In this document: positions 48,044 to 57,848 of the stretch, piece by piece
How the letters are laid out: every line of letters begins with the position of its first letter
Numbering within the stretch: position 1 is the first letter of the stretch
NCBI RefSeq assembly: GCF_000520975.1
Contig: NZ_JACB01000042.1
Coordinates: forward strand, 1-64,000
Length of the DNA stretch: 64,000 nucleotides
Source of the DNA: Aquimarina megaterium XH134
Lineage (GTDB): Bacteria > Bacteroidota > Bacteroidia > Flavobacteriales > Flavobacteriaceae
Direction: 5' to 3'
Made by a program: the position numbers and the translations under genes
Notes under the pieces: model-generated
Told to the model about the DNA's origin: nothing
Databases searched by the model: none
Seen by the model: the letters and a program-made list of their open reading frames with translations, nothing else

Positions 48044-50497
48044 ATGTCATACTTTATAAATGTAATTCTTCCTATACCTCTTGATAAAGAGTTTACCTAT
48101 AGTATTAATAAAACTGAAGCTGCATTTTTGCAACCAGGAATGCGTGTGGCTGTTCAATTTGGAAAAAGTAAGATATATGCTGCTTTGGTAACCAAGGTGC
48201 ATCAAAACCCACCTTTGGTATATGAAGCAAAAGAAATAGAACATATTCTTGATGAATCACCAATAGTTACTCAACATCAATTAGAACTATGGTCCTGGAT
48301 TTCTAACTATTATATGTGTACAAAAGGAGAGGTAATGAGAGCAGCACTTCCCGGGGCCTTCTTACTAGAAAGTGAAACTATAATTCTGAAAAATGAAAAA
48401 TCTCTTTTTGATGAATCCTTGTTAAAAGATGATGAGTTTTTGATTTATGAAGCATTACAATATCAGAGCTTACTTCGTATACAAGAAGTGATGAATATTG
48501 TAGGTAAGAAAAATGTACTCCCCGTTATAAAACGACTAATAGAAAAAGAAGTTATTACGGTTCAGGAAGAAATTTATGAGCAATATAAACCCAAAATAGT
48601 TCGGTATATCCGATTAAACACAACATATACAAAAGAAGAAGCACTAAGGGATTTACTAGATACAATGACCAGAGCACCTAAACAACGAGAGGTGTTGATG
48701 CATTTATTTACGTTACAGGCACAAGCTACTAAGCCAATTAAAGTAAATGAGCTTGTAAAAACTTCTAATAGTTCTGCAGCTGTAATACGAGCATTAGTAG
48801 ATAAGAATATCTTAGATGAATACCATTTGCAAACAGATCGTGTTCAATATACGGGAGAGACAACAGGAAATACCAAACAGCTTAATGAATATCAACATAA
48901 GGCTTATGAAGAAATAAAAGATTCTTTTGAAAATAAAGATGTATGCCTTTTTCATGGGGTTACTTCATCTGGCAAAACAGAAGTATATGTAAAGCTTATA
49001 GAGCAAGCTATCCAGAAAGGAGAACAGGTATTGTATTTGCTACCAGAAATAGCTCTAACAACACAACTTATTACTCGATTACAGGAATATTTCGGAGAAA
49101 AGCTCACGGTATATCATTCTAAGTATTCTGTTAATGAAAGAGTAGAGGCATGGAACAATGTAAAGGCCAAAAAATCAAAAGCACAAGTAGTTATTGGTGC
49201 TAGGTCGGCCATATTTTTGCCGTTTGCCAATTTGGGATTAATTATTGTAGATGAAGAACACGAGAATACCTTCAAGCAATATGACCCTGCGCCTAGATAT
49301 CATGCCAGAGATACAGCAATCGTCTTAGCAAAAATGTTTTACGCCAAAGTGGTGCTAGGGTCTGCGACTCCGGCCCTTGAAACGTACTATAATGCCCGAC
49401 AAAAAAAGTACGGATTTGTACAATTGACCAGAAGATATGGTGATGTACTAATGCCAGATATTAGTTTAGTAGATATAAAGACAAAATATCGAAAAAAAGA
49501 AATGACAGGTCATTTTAGTGACACCTTGTTAACAGGTATTCACAACGCTTTAAAAGAAGGAGAGCAAGTTATTCTTTTTCAAAACAGAAGAGGATATTCT
49601 CCTGTGGTAGAGTGTAATACTTGTGGGCACTCTCCGCAATGTCCAAACTGCGATGTTAGTCTTACGTTTCATAGCTTTAGAAATCAATTACGATGTCATT
49701 ACTGTGGGTATCATATAGCAATGCCTCAAAAGTGTATGGCTTGTGATAGTGTTGATTTAACGACAAAAGGTTTCGGAACAGAGCAAATAGAGAAAGAGTT
49801 ACAAGAGCTTTTTCCTGATCATAATATTGGAAGAATGGATCAGGATACAACCAGAGGGAAACATGGATATGAAAAGATTATAAATCGGTTTGAAGAAGGG
49901 GATATTGATATTATGGTGGGTACACAAATGCTCTCTAAGGGATTAGATTTTAGAAATGTGAGTCTGGTTGGTATAATGAATGCTGATAACTTACTTAATT
50001 TTCCGGATTTTAGAGCGCATGAACGTAGTTTTCAATTAATGCAGCAGGTAGCGGGTAGGGCAGGTAGAACCAAAAAAAGAGGTAAAGTTCTGATTCAAAC
50101 TTATAATCCTTTTCATCAGATTTTACAACAGGTATCTGTTAATGATTATTCTGGAATGTTTACCGATCAAATTGAGGAAAGACATCAATATAAATACCCT
50201 CCTTTTTATAAAATAATAAAGATTACTGGTAAACATAAAGATTATAATAGAGTAAATGAAGCTACAAATTGGTTAGCTAAATCATTTAGAAACGTATTTA
50301 ATGATAATGTTCTGGGACCAGAATTCCCTCCAATTTCAAGAATACGAAATCAATATCATAAAAATATAGTAATAAAAATACCGCAAGGTCAATCTTTAAA
50401 TAAAACAAAAGAGGTGATAAAAAAAATCAGCACTTCTTTTAAGAGTATTAAAGAATTTTCGGGGGTAAGAGTTATAATTAATGTAGATAACTACTAA
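48044..50497 (+). CDS. priA: Replication restart helicase PriA
   Basis: The 817 residues include the DNA-binding N-terminus (FINVILPIPLDKEFTYS), Walker A FHGVTSSGKTEVYVKLI, the DEEHE box, the zinc-binding Cys pairs (CNTCGHSPQCPNCDVS, CHYCG, CMACDS) and the helicase motifs GTQMLSKGLDF and QVAGRAGR. It reloads the replisome at stalled forks. The start is the ATG at 48044 (a TTG two codons earlier is in frame). A TATTTTTG box lies at 47994-48001. Its 3' end overlaps the convergent LytTR gene by four bases. Confidence 0.95.
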   Translation: MSYFINVILPIPLDKEFTYSINKTEAAFLQPGMRVAVQFGKSKIYAALVTKVHQNPPLVYEAKEIEHILDESPIVTQHQLELWSWISNYYMCTKGEVMRAALPGAFLLESETIILKNEKSLFDESLLKDDEFLIYEALQYQSLLRIQEVMNIVGKKNVLPVIKRLIEKEVITVQEEIYEQYKPKIVRYIRLNTTYTKEEALRDLLDTMTRAPKQREVLMHLFTLQAQATKPIKVNELVKTSNSSAAVIRALVDKNILDEYHLQTDRVQYTGETTGNTKQLNEYQHKAYEEIKDSFENKDVCLFHGVTSSGKTEVYVKLIEQAIQKGEQVLYLLPEIALTTQLITRLQEYFGEKLTVYHSKYSVNERVEAWNNVKAKKSKAQVVIGARSAIFLPFANLGLIIVDEEHENTFKQYDPAPRYHARDTAIVLAKMFYAKVVLGSATPALETYYNARQKKYGFVQLTRRYGDVLMPDISLVDIKTKYRKKEMTGHFSDTLLTGIHNALKEGEQVILFQNRRGYSPVVECNTCGHSPQCPNCDVSLTFHSFRNQLRCHYCGYHIAMPQKCMACDSVDLTTKGFGTEQIEKELQELFPDHNIGRMDQDTTRGKHGYEKIINRFEEGDIDIMVGTQMLSKGLDFRNVSLVGIMNADNLLNFPDFRAHERSFQLMQQVAGRAGRTKKRGKVLIQTYNPFHQILQQVSVNDYSGMFTDQIEERHQYKYPPFYKIIKITGKHKDYNRVNEATNWLAKSFRNVFNDNVLGPEFPPISRIRNQYHKNIVIKIPQGQSLNKTKEVIKKISTSFKSIKEFSGVRVIINVDNY

Positions 50498-51201
50498 TTA
50501 TTTAAAGCTTCTATCAGAGAATGTTTTTTATGCCTGCTAAGTGGTATTTTTTCATCCGCTATTTCTATATTACGACTATTGTAACGCTCTACTTTATCCA
50601 GATTCACAATATAAGATTTATGAATTCTTAAAAAACGATCACTAGGTAGTTGGGCTTCAAAAGATTTCATCGTAGCTAATACAACAATAGGATCACCTTC
50701 TTCCATTATAAGTTTTACATAATCTCCTAAAGCTTCTACATACTTTAATTGATTAAGGAAAATTTTTCTTTTTTTCAGATTACTCTTTACAAAAATATAA
50801 TCGTCATCTTCTACAGTAGTATTTTCTCCTCCTATACGAGACATACTCAAAGCTTTATCAACAGCAGCGTTAAAACGATCTTTTTTTAATGGTTTTCTTA
50901 AATAATCTATTGCATCATAGTCGAAAGCTTTAAATGCATATTTCGTTTTTCCTGTGACAAAAATAATATGAGGTTTGTTCTCTAAATCATCCAAAAGATC
51001 AAAGCCAGTAAGAATTGGCATTTCAATATCTAAGAATAATAAGTCAACTTGAGTGTCGAGTAAACCATTTTTTGTTTCAATAGCATTATTCCACTCAGCC
51101 ACTAATTCTAGTGAAGAATGTTCGTCTATTAGCTTTACAATAGCTAGTCTTTGGAGGCGGGAATCATCTACTACCGCACATTTTAATTGAGATTGCTCCA
51201 C
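50494..51201 (-). CDS. LytTR-family response regulator
   Basis: The 235 residues comprise a receiver domain (CAVVDDSRLQR, phospho-acceptor Asp58 in LLFLDIEMP, Lys in YLRKPLKKD) and a LytTR DNA-binding domain (IFVKSNLKKRKIFLNQLKYVEALGDYVKL, RIHKSYIVNL, IPLSRHKK). No kinase gene is next to it. It converges with priA with overlapping ends and is divergent from the rpsF operon. Confidence 0.92.
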   Translation of the reverse strand: MEQSQLKCAVVDDSRLQRLAIVKLIDEHSSLELVAEWNNAIETKNGLLDTQVDLLFLDIEMPILTGFDLLDDLENKPHIIFVTGKTKYAFKAFDYDAIDYLRKPLKKDRFNAAVDKALSMSRIGGENTTVEDDDYIFVKSNLKKRKIFLNQLKYVEALGDYVKLIMEEGDPIVVLATMKSFEAQLPSDRFLRIHKSYIVNLDKVERYNSRNIEIADEKIPLSRHKKHSLIEALNN

Positions 51202-51311
51202 TTGTTTAGTGTTATATATTCCAATACAATATTAATGAATATATCTTATTTGCACAAACAATTTCGGCTTTTTATCGATAAAAATAGTGTTTCGTCGAAA
51301 TGATATTAGGG

Positions 51312-51342
51312 TTTGAAAATCCAAAAAATAGTCTTACTTTTG
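51312..51342 (+). promoter_or_regulatory. Promoter of the rpsF-rpsR-rplI operon
   Basis: TTTG at 51312-51315, 19 bases, then TACTTTTG at 51335-51342, followed by CACCC. The match to the Bacteroidota housekeeping consensus is very good. Confidence 0.8.
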
Positions 51343-51372
51343 CACCCAATTTTAATTTAAATATAGATTTTT

Positions 51373-51711
51373 ATGAATCAATACGAAACTGTTTTCATCT
51401 TGAATCCCGTTTTATCTGAAGATCAGATAAAGGAAACAGTTAAGAAATACGAAGACATTCTTGTTTCTAATGGTGCCAAGATGATATCAAAAGAGGATTG
51501 GGGGCTTAAAAAGCTTGCTTATGCAATCCAACACAAAAAAAGTGGATTTTACCACTTATTCGAATACCAGGTACCTGGTGAAGCTATCAATGCTTTAGAA
51601 GTTGAGTACAGAAGAGATGAACGAGTAATGCGTTACCTTACTGTACGCCTTGATAAGCATGCAATTGCTTGGGCAGAGAAGAGAAGAAATAGAAACAAAC
51701 AAAAAGCTTAA
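51373..51711 (+). CDS. rpsF: 30S ribosomal protein S6
   Basis: The 112 residues match S6: MNQYETVFILNPVLSEDQIKE, SKEDWGLKKLAYAIQHKKSGFYHLFEYQ, DERVMRYLTVRLDKHAIAWAE. First gene of the conserved S6-S18-L9 operon, 2 bases before rpsR. Confidence 0.96.
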   Translation: MNQYETVFILNPVLSEDQIKETVKKYEDILVSNGAKMISKEDWGLKKLAYAIQHKKSGFYHLFEYQVPGEAINALEVEYRRDERVMRYLTVRLDKHAIAWAEKRRNRNKQKA

Positions 51712-51713
51712 TT

Positions 51714-52010
51714 ATGTCATCTATAGAACAACAAGCGAAAGGAAAAAAAGACGGAGAGATCAGATATCTTACTCCGCTTAATATAGATACATCAAAAACG
51801 AAGAAATATTGTCGTTTCAAAAAATCTGGTATCAAGTATATTGATTATAAAGATCCAGATTTCTTAATGGCATTTGTAAATGAACAAGGTAAGTTATTAC
51901 CTCGTCGTCTTACAGGAACTTCATTAAAATATCAACGTAAAGTAAGTGTTGCTGTAAAAAGAGCAAGACACCTAGCTTTAATGCCATACGTTGGTGATTT
52001 ATTAAAATAA
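51714..52010 (+). CDS. rpsR: 30S ribosomal protein S18
   Basis: The 98 residues match S18: YLTPLNIDTSKTKKYCRFKKSGIKYIDYKDPDFLMAFVNEQGKLLPRRLTGTSLKYQRKVSVAVKRARHLALMPYVGDL. The N-terminal 20 residues are longer than in E. coli, as usual in this group. Confidence 0.96.
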   Translation: MSSIEQQAKGKKDGEIRYLTPLNIDTSKTKKYCRFKKSGIKYIDYKDPDFLMAFVNEQGKLLPRRLTGTSLKYQRKVSVAVKRARHLALMPYVGDLLK

Positions 52011-52028
52011 AACTCGTCATAACATATT

Positions 52029-52481
52029 ATGGAACTTATATTAAAGAAAGACGTTGAGAATCTAGGATTCGCAGACGATGTAGTAGAAGTTAAGAATGGT
52101 TATGGTCGTAACTATTTAATTCCTAATGGACTTGCATTATTAGCAACTCCTTCTGCAAAAAAAGTACTTGCCGAAACATTAAAGCAACGTGCTTTTAAAG
52201 AAAAGAAAGAGATCGAAGATGCAGAAAAAGTAGGGAAGAAACTTAGTGGATTAGAGATCAAAATTTTAGCAAAAGCCGGAGCTGGAGACAAGTTATTTGG
52301 TTCTGTATCTAATGCTGATGTTGCAGAAGCATTTGCTAAAGAAGGAGTTGAATTAGAAAAGAAATTTATTACTGTACCAGGTGGAACCATTAAACGTCTA
52401 GGTCAGTACGAAGCTTCTGTTCGCCTTCATAGAGAAGTGATTGTTCCTATTACTTTTGAAGTAATCACTCAGGTTAAATAG
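52029..52481 (+). CDS. rplI: 50S ribosomal protein L9
   Basis: The 150 residues match L9: MELILKKDVENLGFADDVVEVKNGYGRNYLIPNGLA, then KLFGSVSNADVAEAF and the RNA-contacting C-terminal domain. Last gene of the operon; a terminator follows. Confidence 0.96.
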   Translation: MELILKKDVENLGFADDVVEVKNGYGRNYLIPNGLALLATPSAKKVLAETLKQRAFKEKKEIEDAEKVGKKLSGLEIKILAKAGAGDKLFGSVSNADVAEAFAKEGVELEKKFITVPGGTIKRLGQYEASVRLHREVIVPITFEVITQVK

Positions 52482-52514
52482 ATAAATAACAGTTGATAAC
52501 TGTTTTATAATATT

Positions 52515-52548
52515 ATAAAAAATCGCTCTTTTGAGCGATTTTTTTATT
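52515..52548 (+). terminator. Terminator of the rpsF operon
   Basis: AAAAAATCGCTC pairs with GAGCGATTTTTT across a 4-T loop. Confidence 0.85.
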
Positions 52549-52589
52549 TTATTTTTATTCTTAATCAATTAATTAAAAGTTATTATTAC

Positions 52590-55500
52590 ATGAAAAAAAT
52601 TATTCTATTAATTTTGGTATTGATAGGGGGTACGATCAATGCTCAGGTTACTACTTCTAATATTTCGGGGATAGTACGTGATAGTGGAAATCAATTACTG
52701 CCAGGGGCTAATGTTACCGCAGTGCATGGACCTACAGGTACTTCGTATGGTGGAGTGACTGATTTTGACGGACGTTTTAATCTTAATAATTTACGTGTAG
52801 GAGGGCCATATAGAATAACAATAAGTTATGTAGGTTTTAAAAAGCAACTTATTGATGAAGTGTTTTTACAATTAGGGCAAACCTTCAATCTTAATATAAC
52901 ATTGGTCGAGGATAGTAATCAATTAGAAGAAGTTGTAATTACGACGAATAAAAATTCTACATTTAGTAGTGATCGCACTGGTGCAGAAACCAGTGTAGGT
53001 AGAAGAGAATTACGAACATTACCTACAATATCACGTTCTGCAGCCGATTTTACAAGGCTGGAACCTACCGCAAGCGGAAATTCTTTTGGAGGAAGAAATG
53101 ATCAGTTTAATAATTTTAGCTTAGATGGTGCTGTATTTAATAATCCTTTTGGGTTAGATGCTGCAACTCCCGGAGGCCAAACCGATGCACAACCAATCTC
53201 GTTAGATGCTATCGATCAGATTCAGGTGTCTACAGCTCCATATGATGTAACATTATCGGGGTTTACAGGAGCATCTGTTAATGCAGTTACAAAAAGTGGA
53301 ACTAATACTTTTAAGGGAACTGCTTATGGATTCTTTAGAAATGAAAGTCTTACCGGAGGAAAAGTAAAGGGAGAAGATGTGTTTAAGTCTGATCTCGAGC
53401 AAACACAATACGGATTTAGTATTGGCGGACCTATCATAGAAAATAAACTATTCTTTTTTGCGAATGCAGAAAGAGATCAACGTACCGATTTAGGTTCATC
53501 CTGGTTACCTAATACAGGTAGTGGAGCAATAAATGAATCTCGTGTATTAGAGTCTGATATGATTGCAGTTAGTAATGCACTCTCAAATTTGGGGTATACT
53601 ACTGGCGCATACCAAGGATTTACGTATGATTCTGAATCTACCAAAGGAATTCTTAAATTAGATTGGAATATTAATGATAAACATAGAGCAGCTATTATTT
53701 ATAATTTTTTAAGAGCTTCTAAAGAAAAACCTGCACACCCAACAGCATTAGGAATTCGAGGACCTAGTGCTTCTACATTACAGTTTGAAAATTCGGGCTA
53801 TGAGATTAATAATAATATAAATTCTTTCCAGTTAGAAGTCAATTCTACGTTCTCTAGTAAGTTTGCTAATAAATTTCAGGCGGGTTACACGCATTTTGAT
53901 GATTTTAGAAATCCATTATCAACACCTGCACCTGTAATTACAATTCAGGATGGTGCTGGATCAAATTATATCATTGCTGGTCACGAACCATTTTCTATCA
54001 ATAATAAATTAGATCAAAAAGTAATTCAGGCAACTAATAATCTTAATATCTTCTTAGGTGATCATACCATTACGGTTGGAGCATCTTTCGAGATGTTTAG
54101 ATTTAAGAATTCGTTTAATTTAACTGCATATGAAGACTTTGCTAATTTTGGTTCGACATATCGAGGATTATTTTCACCCTATGGTTCGGTAAGTTCTTTT
54201 TTAGATGATGCAAATAATGGTGTAGTTGCTGCTAACCTACAATTTGCGCAAGATCGTTTTGCTGCTCTAAACGCTGCAGGAGATGGTAATGATGGGGGAT
54301 GGAAATTGGCAGAATTAAATGTAGGGCAATTGGCTTTTTATATTCAGGAAGAATGGAATATTACAGAGCGATTTAAGTTTAGTTATGGACTTAGACTTGA
54401 TAAGCCATTATATTTTGATACCGATGAACGTATACAGGAGTATATAGATACAGATAATGGAGCTAGTAGAGATGAGAGTGTTGTGTATTTTGATCCGAAT
54501 GGAGGAGCCGTAACTTTAAACTCTACTACTTTACCAACAGATAGGATTTTAATATCACCAAGATTAGGGTTTAATTATGATGTAAGAGGAGACAAAACTT
54601 TTCAACTACGAGGAGGTACAGGTATATTTACAGGTAGATTGCCATTTGTATGGATAGGAAACCAGGTGAGTGGGGCAGATGATGGTTTCTTTCAAATTGT
54701 AGATCCAGATTTTCAGTTTCCACAAGTATGGAGATCTAGCTTAGGAGTTGATTATCGATTAAGTAATGGCATAATCCTAACAGGTGATTTTGCTTATACA
54801 GAAGATATTAATGGAATTCATGTTCAGAATTGGGGATTACGCGAACCAACACAGACGCTGTCGGGAGTTGACAATAGACAAATATATGGAGCAACAGATA
54901 GGGGAGCTAATAATGCTTTTGTACTAACCAATTCTAATCAGGGAAGAATTGTAAATGCCTCTTTTAAGGCAGCCAAGAATTTTAAAAATAACTTATATGC
55001 GAGTATTGCTTATAGTTATTTGGATTCTAAAGATGTAAATTCTATTGAAGCAGAAATTACCGGAGATGCATTCGCAGGCAATCCTGCTTTAGGGAATGTA
55101 AATAATGATGTTTTGTCATACTCTAAATATGGAGATCGACACAGAATTATTGCTATTGCTTCTAAGAAATGGACATATGGTAACGAGAAATTTGCTACTA
55201 CTATTTCTGCTTTTGCTGAGTTTGCACAAGGAGGCAGGTTTAATTATACATATGCAGGTGATATTAATGGAGACGGGTCTTCTTTGAATGATTTAATTTA
55301 TATTCCTACACAGACCGAATTGGCAACATATGCATTTAGCGGTGCTTCATTTAATGAAAGAGAGGCGCAAAGAGCTGCTTTTGAAGCCTATATAAGACAA
55401 GATGATTATTTAAGTGAAAATAGAGGAAGTTATGCAAAACGATATGGAGCTATTGCTCCGTGGAGAAATAAAGTTGATTTTAAATTACTCCAGGATTTTA

Positions 55501-55751
55501 ATATTAATGTTGGAGAAAGAACAAATACAATACAGTTGAGCTTAGATGTTTTAAATTTAGGTAATTTAATCAATTCAGATTGGGGATTAGTGCAACAACC
55601 AAATAATGTGCAAGTGTTGGGGGTTAATGTAGATACATCAAATAATACTCCAACATATTCTTTTGATCCTAATTTGGTTGATACTTTTGGATATGACGCT
55701 AGCCTTCAATCAAGATGGCAGGCTCAGGTAGGACTACGATATATATTCTAA
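52590..55751 (+). CDS. TonB-dependent receptor, Oar-like
   Basis: A 1053-residue outer-membrane transporter. The signal peptide ends INAQ. A carboxypeptidase-regulatory-like beta domain follows (about 25-105: SGIVRDSGNQLLPGANVTAVH, TDFDGRFNLNNL), then the plug (DQFNNFSLDGAVFNNPFG, LDAIDQIQVSTAPYDVTLSGFTGASVNAVTKSGTN) and a long beta-barrel ending in an aromatic-terminal strand (VGLRYIF). No TonB box is obvious. No SusD gene is nearby, so it is not a classic SusCD pair. The cargo is unknown. A terminator at 55779 separates it from the convergent M20 gene. Confidence 0.92.
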   Translation: MKKIILLILVLIGGTINAQVTTSNISGIVRDSGNQLLPGANVTAVHGPTGTSYGGVTDFDGRFNLNNLRVGGPYRITISYVGFKKQLIDEVFLQLGQTFNLNITLVEDSNQLEEVVITTNKNSTFSSDRTGAETSVGRRELRTLPTISRSAADFTRLEPTASGNSFGGRNDQFNNFSLDGAVFNNPFGLDAATPGGQTDAQPISLDAIDQIQVSTAPYDVTLSGFTGASVNAVTKSGTNTFKGTAYGFFRNESLTGGKVKGEDVFKSDLEQTQYGFSIGGPIIENKLFFFANAERDQRTDLGSSWLPNTGSGAINESRVLESDMIAVSNALSNLGYTTGAYQGFTYDSESTKGILKLDWNINDKHRAAIIYNFLRASKEKPAHPTALGIRGPSASTLQFENSGYEINNNINSFQLEVNSTFSSKFANKFQAGYTHFDDFRNPLSTPAPVITIQDGAGSNYIIAGHEPFSINNKLDQKVIQATNNLNIFLGDHTITVGASFEMFRFKNSFNLTAYEDFANFGSTYRGLFSPYGSVSSFLDDANNGVVAANLQFAQDRFAALNAAGDGNDGGWKLAELNVGQLAFYIQEEWNITERFKFSYGLRLDKPLYFDTDERIQEYIDTDNGASRDESVVYFDPNGGAVTLNSTTLPTDRILISPRLGFNYDVRGDKTFQLRGGTGIFTGRLPFVWIGNQVSGADDGFFQIVDPDFQFPQVWRSSLGVDYRLSNGIILTGDFAYTEDINGIHVQNWGLREPTQTLSGVDNRQIYGATDRGANNAFVLTNSNQGRIVNASFKAAKNFKNNLYASIAYSYLDSKDVNSIEAEITGDAFAGNPALGNVNNDVLSYSKYGDRHRIIAIASKKWTYGNEKFATTISAFAEFAQGGRFNYTYAGDINGDGSSLNDLIYIPTQTELATYAFSGASFNEREAQRAAFEAYIRQDDYLSENRGSYAKRYGAIAPWRNKVDFKLLQDFNINVGERTNTIQLSLDVLNLGNLINSDWGLVQQPNNVQVLGVNVDTSNNTPTYSFDPNLVDTFGYDASLQSRWQAQVGLRYIF

Positions 55752-55778
55752 AAAAAGAATTTATACTTCTTTTAAAGC

Positions 55779-55811
55779 ATAAAAAAGCCTTCATTTAGAA
55801 GGCTTTTTTAT
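55779..55811. terminator. Bidirectional terminator between the TonB receptor and M20 genes
   Basis: AAAAAAGCCTTC pairs perfectly with GAAGGCTTTTTT across a 5-base loop, with A and T runs on both sides. Confidence 0.85.
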
Positions 55812-55822
55812 TTTATTGGAAA

Positions 55823-57127
55823 CTATTGATTGATTAATCGATAGATAAGTATTGCGGTACGTTTGGTCAAAGCTTCAAAAGTGGTTAGATCTAATGTTTC
55901 TTTTGGAGTATGTGCTCCGGTACCCATGGTTCCTAATCCATCCAGACAATCCACATGCTCTGCTACAAAAGAAGTATCTGCAGCTCCACGTTTACCAGGG
56001 TCATAGGCTTCAACTACTCCTTGATCCAGAGCCTTACTTACTTCATTTAGCAATGCTAATAATTTGTGATTGCCTTTAGTTGGTTGCATTGCAGGATAAC
56101 TATCAGTAAAAGTGATAGACGCACTGGTGTGAGGTAAGTTTTCTTCAGTAATTTTTTTCATTTTTGAACGGGCTCTTTCTTTTTGTTCTTCAGAGATAAA
56201 ACGCAATCCTCCTTTTACCATAACAGTTTGTGGTACAACATTACTTTTTCCGAAGGCTTCCCCTTCACTTATTGAGCTGTCAAATTTAACCTCTGTTCCT
56301 CCCAGAATTACTCCAGGGTTAAAGGTTAAAAATTCTTCTCCTTTAACATCGGTATAGAAGCTATTTAAAATTCTGGAAGCTTCAAAAATAGCACCTGCAC
56401 CTACACGTTCATTAAAAACACCAGACGAATGTGCTCTTTTTCCCTTAACTTCTAGTTTCCATCCAGAAGATCCTCTACGGGCAACAGTAGCATAATTAAA
56501 CCCTGTAGAGGTCTCAAAGCCCAGAGCAACTTCACTTTTTTTTGCTGCATCAATTAAATCTTTTCTACTAATATCTAATGGTTGTCCTGTGCTTTCTTCA
56601 TCGCCAGTAAAAGCAACTATAATTTGGGCATTATTAAGTAATTTATTTTCGTGTAAGGCTTTTAGGGCATATAGTACAACAACATCTCCGCCTTTCATAT
56701 CATTAGTCCCGGGCCCATATGCAATATCACCATCTTTCTTAAATTTCTGAAACGGGCTATCTTTTTCAAATACTGTATCCAGGTGCCCAATGAGTAGTAT
56801 TTTTTTTCCTTTACTTCCAGAAGTTTCGGCAAACAAATGTCCGGCTCGATTTACTTCTGCAGGCATATCAATCCATCGAGTATTAAAATCAATTGCATCA
56901 AATTGCTCTTTAAACACCATTCCTACCTCTTTTACACCTTCATGATGCATTGTTCCGCTATTAATATTTACAACCTTCTCTAAAAACTGAATCGCTGATT
57001 CATGATTAGCTTCTATTGATTTAATAATTTTTTTTTCTGTTTTAGAAAGTTTTTGAGCATTCATAGTTAATGTTATGAAAAGAAATAAAAAGAGATGTGA
57101 GATACGTATGGTAAAAAAAGTATTCAT
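55823..57127 (-). CDS. M20/M25/M40 family metallopeptidase, exported
   Basis: A 434-residue zinc exopeptidase like carboxypeptidase G2. The start is the ATG at 57127, which gives a signal peptide (ending MNAQ); the frame extends further upstream. Metal ligands are visible: H115/D117 in GHLDTVFE, D143 in GPGTNDMKGG and E177/E178 in TGDEESTG. The second domain carries GKRAHSSG. It probably removes C-terminal residues from peptides or folate-like conjugates in the periplasm. Confidence 0.9.
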   Translation of the reverse strand: MNTFFTIRISHLFLFLFITLTMNAQKLSKTEKKIIKSIEANHESAIQFLEKVVNINSGTMHHEGVKEVGMVFKEQFDAIDFNTRWIDMPAEVNRAGHLFAETSGSKGKKILLIGHLDTVFEKDSPFQKFKKDGDIAYGPGTNDMKGGDVVVLYALKALHENKLLNNAQIIVAFTGDEESTGQPLDISRKDLIDAAKKSEVALGFETSTGFNYATVARRGSSGWKLEVKGKRAHSSGVFNERVGAGAIFEASRILNSFYTDVKGEEFLTFNPGVILGGTEVKFDSSISEGEAFGKSNVVPQTVMVKGGLRFISEEQKERARSKMKKITEENLPHTSASITFTDSYPAMQPTKGNHKLLALLNEVSKALDQGVVEAYDPGKRGAADTSFVAEHVDCLDGLGTMGTGAHTPKETLDLTTFEALTKRTAILIYRLINQ

Positions 57128-57232
57128 GTTGTGTGATGTTATTTGTTGAAGGATAAATATAAGGACTTTAGTAGTTATAGATTTTGTATTTTGATGTAAA
57201 GGCAAAATAGAAGGTAGAAGACAGTGTTTATT

Positions 57233-57264
57233 GTTTTAAAATCATCTTTTTATATTTACTTTTG
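57233..57264 (+). promoter_or_regulatory. Promoter of the DUF6495 gene
   Basis: TTG at 57233-57235, a 21-base spacer, TACTTTTG at 57257-57264, 17 bases before the ATG. Confidence 0.6.
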
Positions 57265-57281
57265 CAGTCAATTTTTTTACA

Positions 57282-57761
57282 ATGAAATATCAAAGATTAA
57301 GTAAAGAACAATTAGAGGAATTACATGTAGAATTCATTAACTTTTTGGCAACACAATCTATTACAGCAGAAGAGTGGAGTGATATTAAAGAAAATAAACC
57401 CCAGGTTGCCGAAGAAGAGATTGATATTTTTAGTGATTTGGTATGGGAAAAAGTACTTACTAACGCACAATATCTGGAACATTTTTCGAAAGATCAGATA
57501 CATTTGTTCGAATTGCAGGACACTGAGATGTGTCTTATTGCAGTAAAGGTAAATAATGATGCTATTGATATCACTACACAAGAAGGGTATCAATGGTTAC
57601 AAAGTAATTTACTAAATGACGAAGTGGTATTTTATAATGCGTCTAAGCAATATAGTGATGATAAAAACCTGGATAAATTTACACTAATCCAAAAAGGAGC
57701 AAATATCACTAAAGGAGAGTTATATCAGTATTTTGCTAATATGATCGAAAACAGAGAATAA
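57282..57761 (+). CDS. DUF6495-like conserved flavobacterial protein
   Basis: The 159-residue soluble acidic protein starts MKYQRLSKEQLEELHVEFINFLATQSITAEEW, a start I recall from flavobacterial DUF6495 proteins, with DVFSDLVWEKVLTNAQYLEHFSKDQ-like sequence (here DIFSDLVWEKVLTNA). No motif suggests a function. The family number is from memory and less sure than the conservation. Confidence 0.75.
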   Translation: MKYQRLSKEQLEELHVEFINFLATQSITAEEWSDIKENKPQVAEEEIDIFSDLVWEKVLTNAQYLEHFSKDQIHLFELQDTEMCLIAVKVNNDAIDITTQEGYQWLQSNLLNDEVVFYNASKQYSDDKNLDKFTLIQKGANITKGELYQYFANMIENRE

Positions 57762-57792
57762 TAGCAACTGTTTTAAAACAATAATTTATAAT

Positions 57793-57825
57793 CACAGTAT
57801 CATAAGAAATGTCTTATATACTGTG
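57793..57825. terminator. Hairpin between convergent genes
   Basis: CACAGTAT pairs with ATACTGTG, enclosing an inner ATAAG/CTTAT stem. There is no clear T run, so the terminator call is weak. Confidence 0.4.
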
Positions 57826-57848
57826 AAAGCTAATATGTAGTTAATTAA

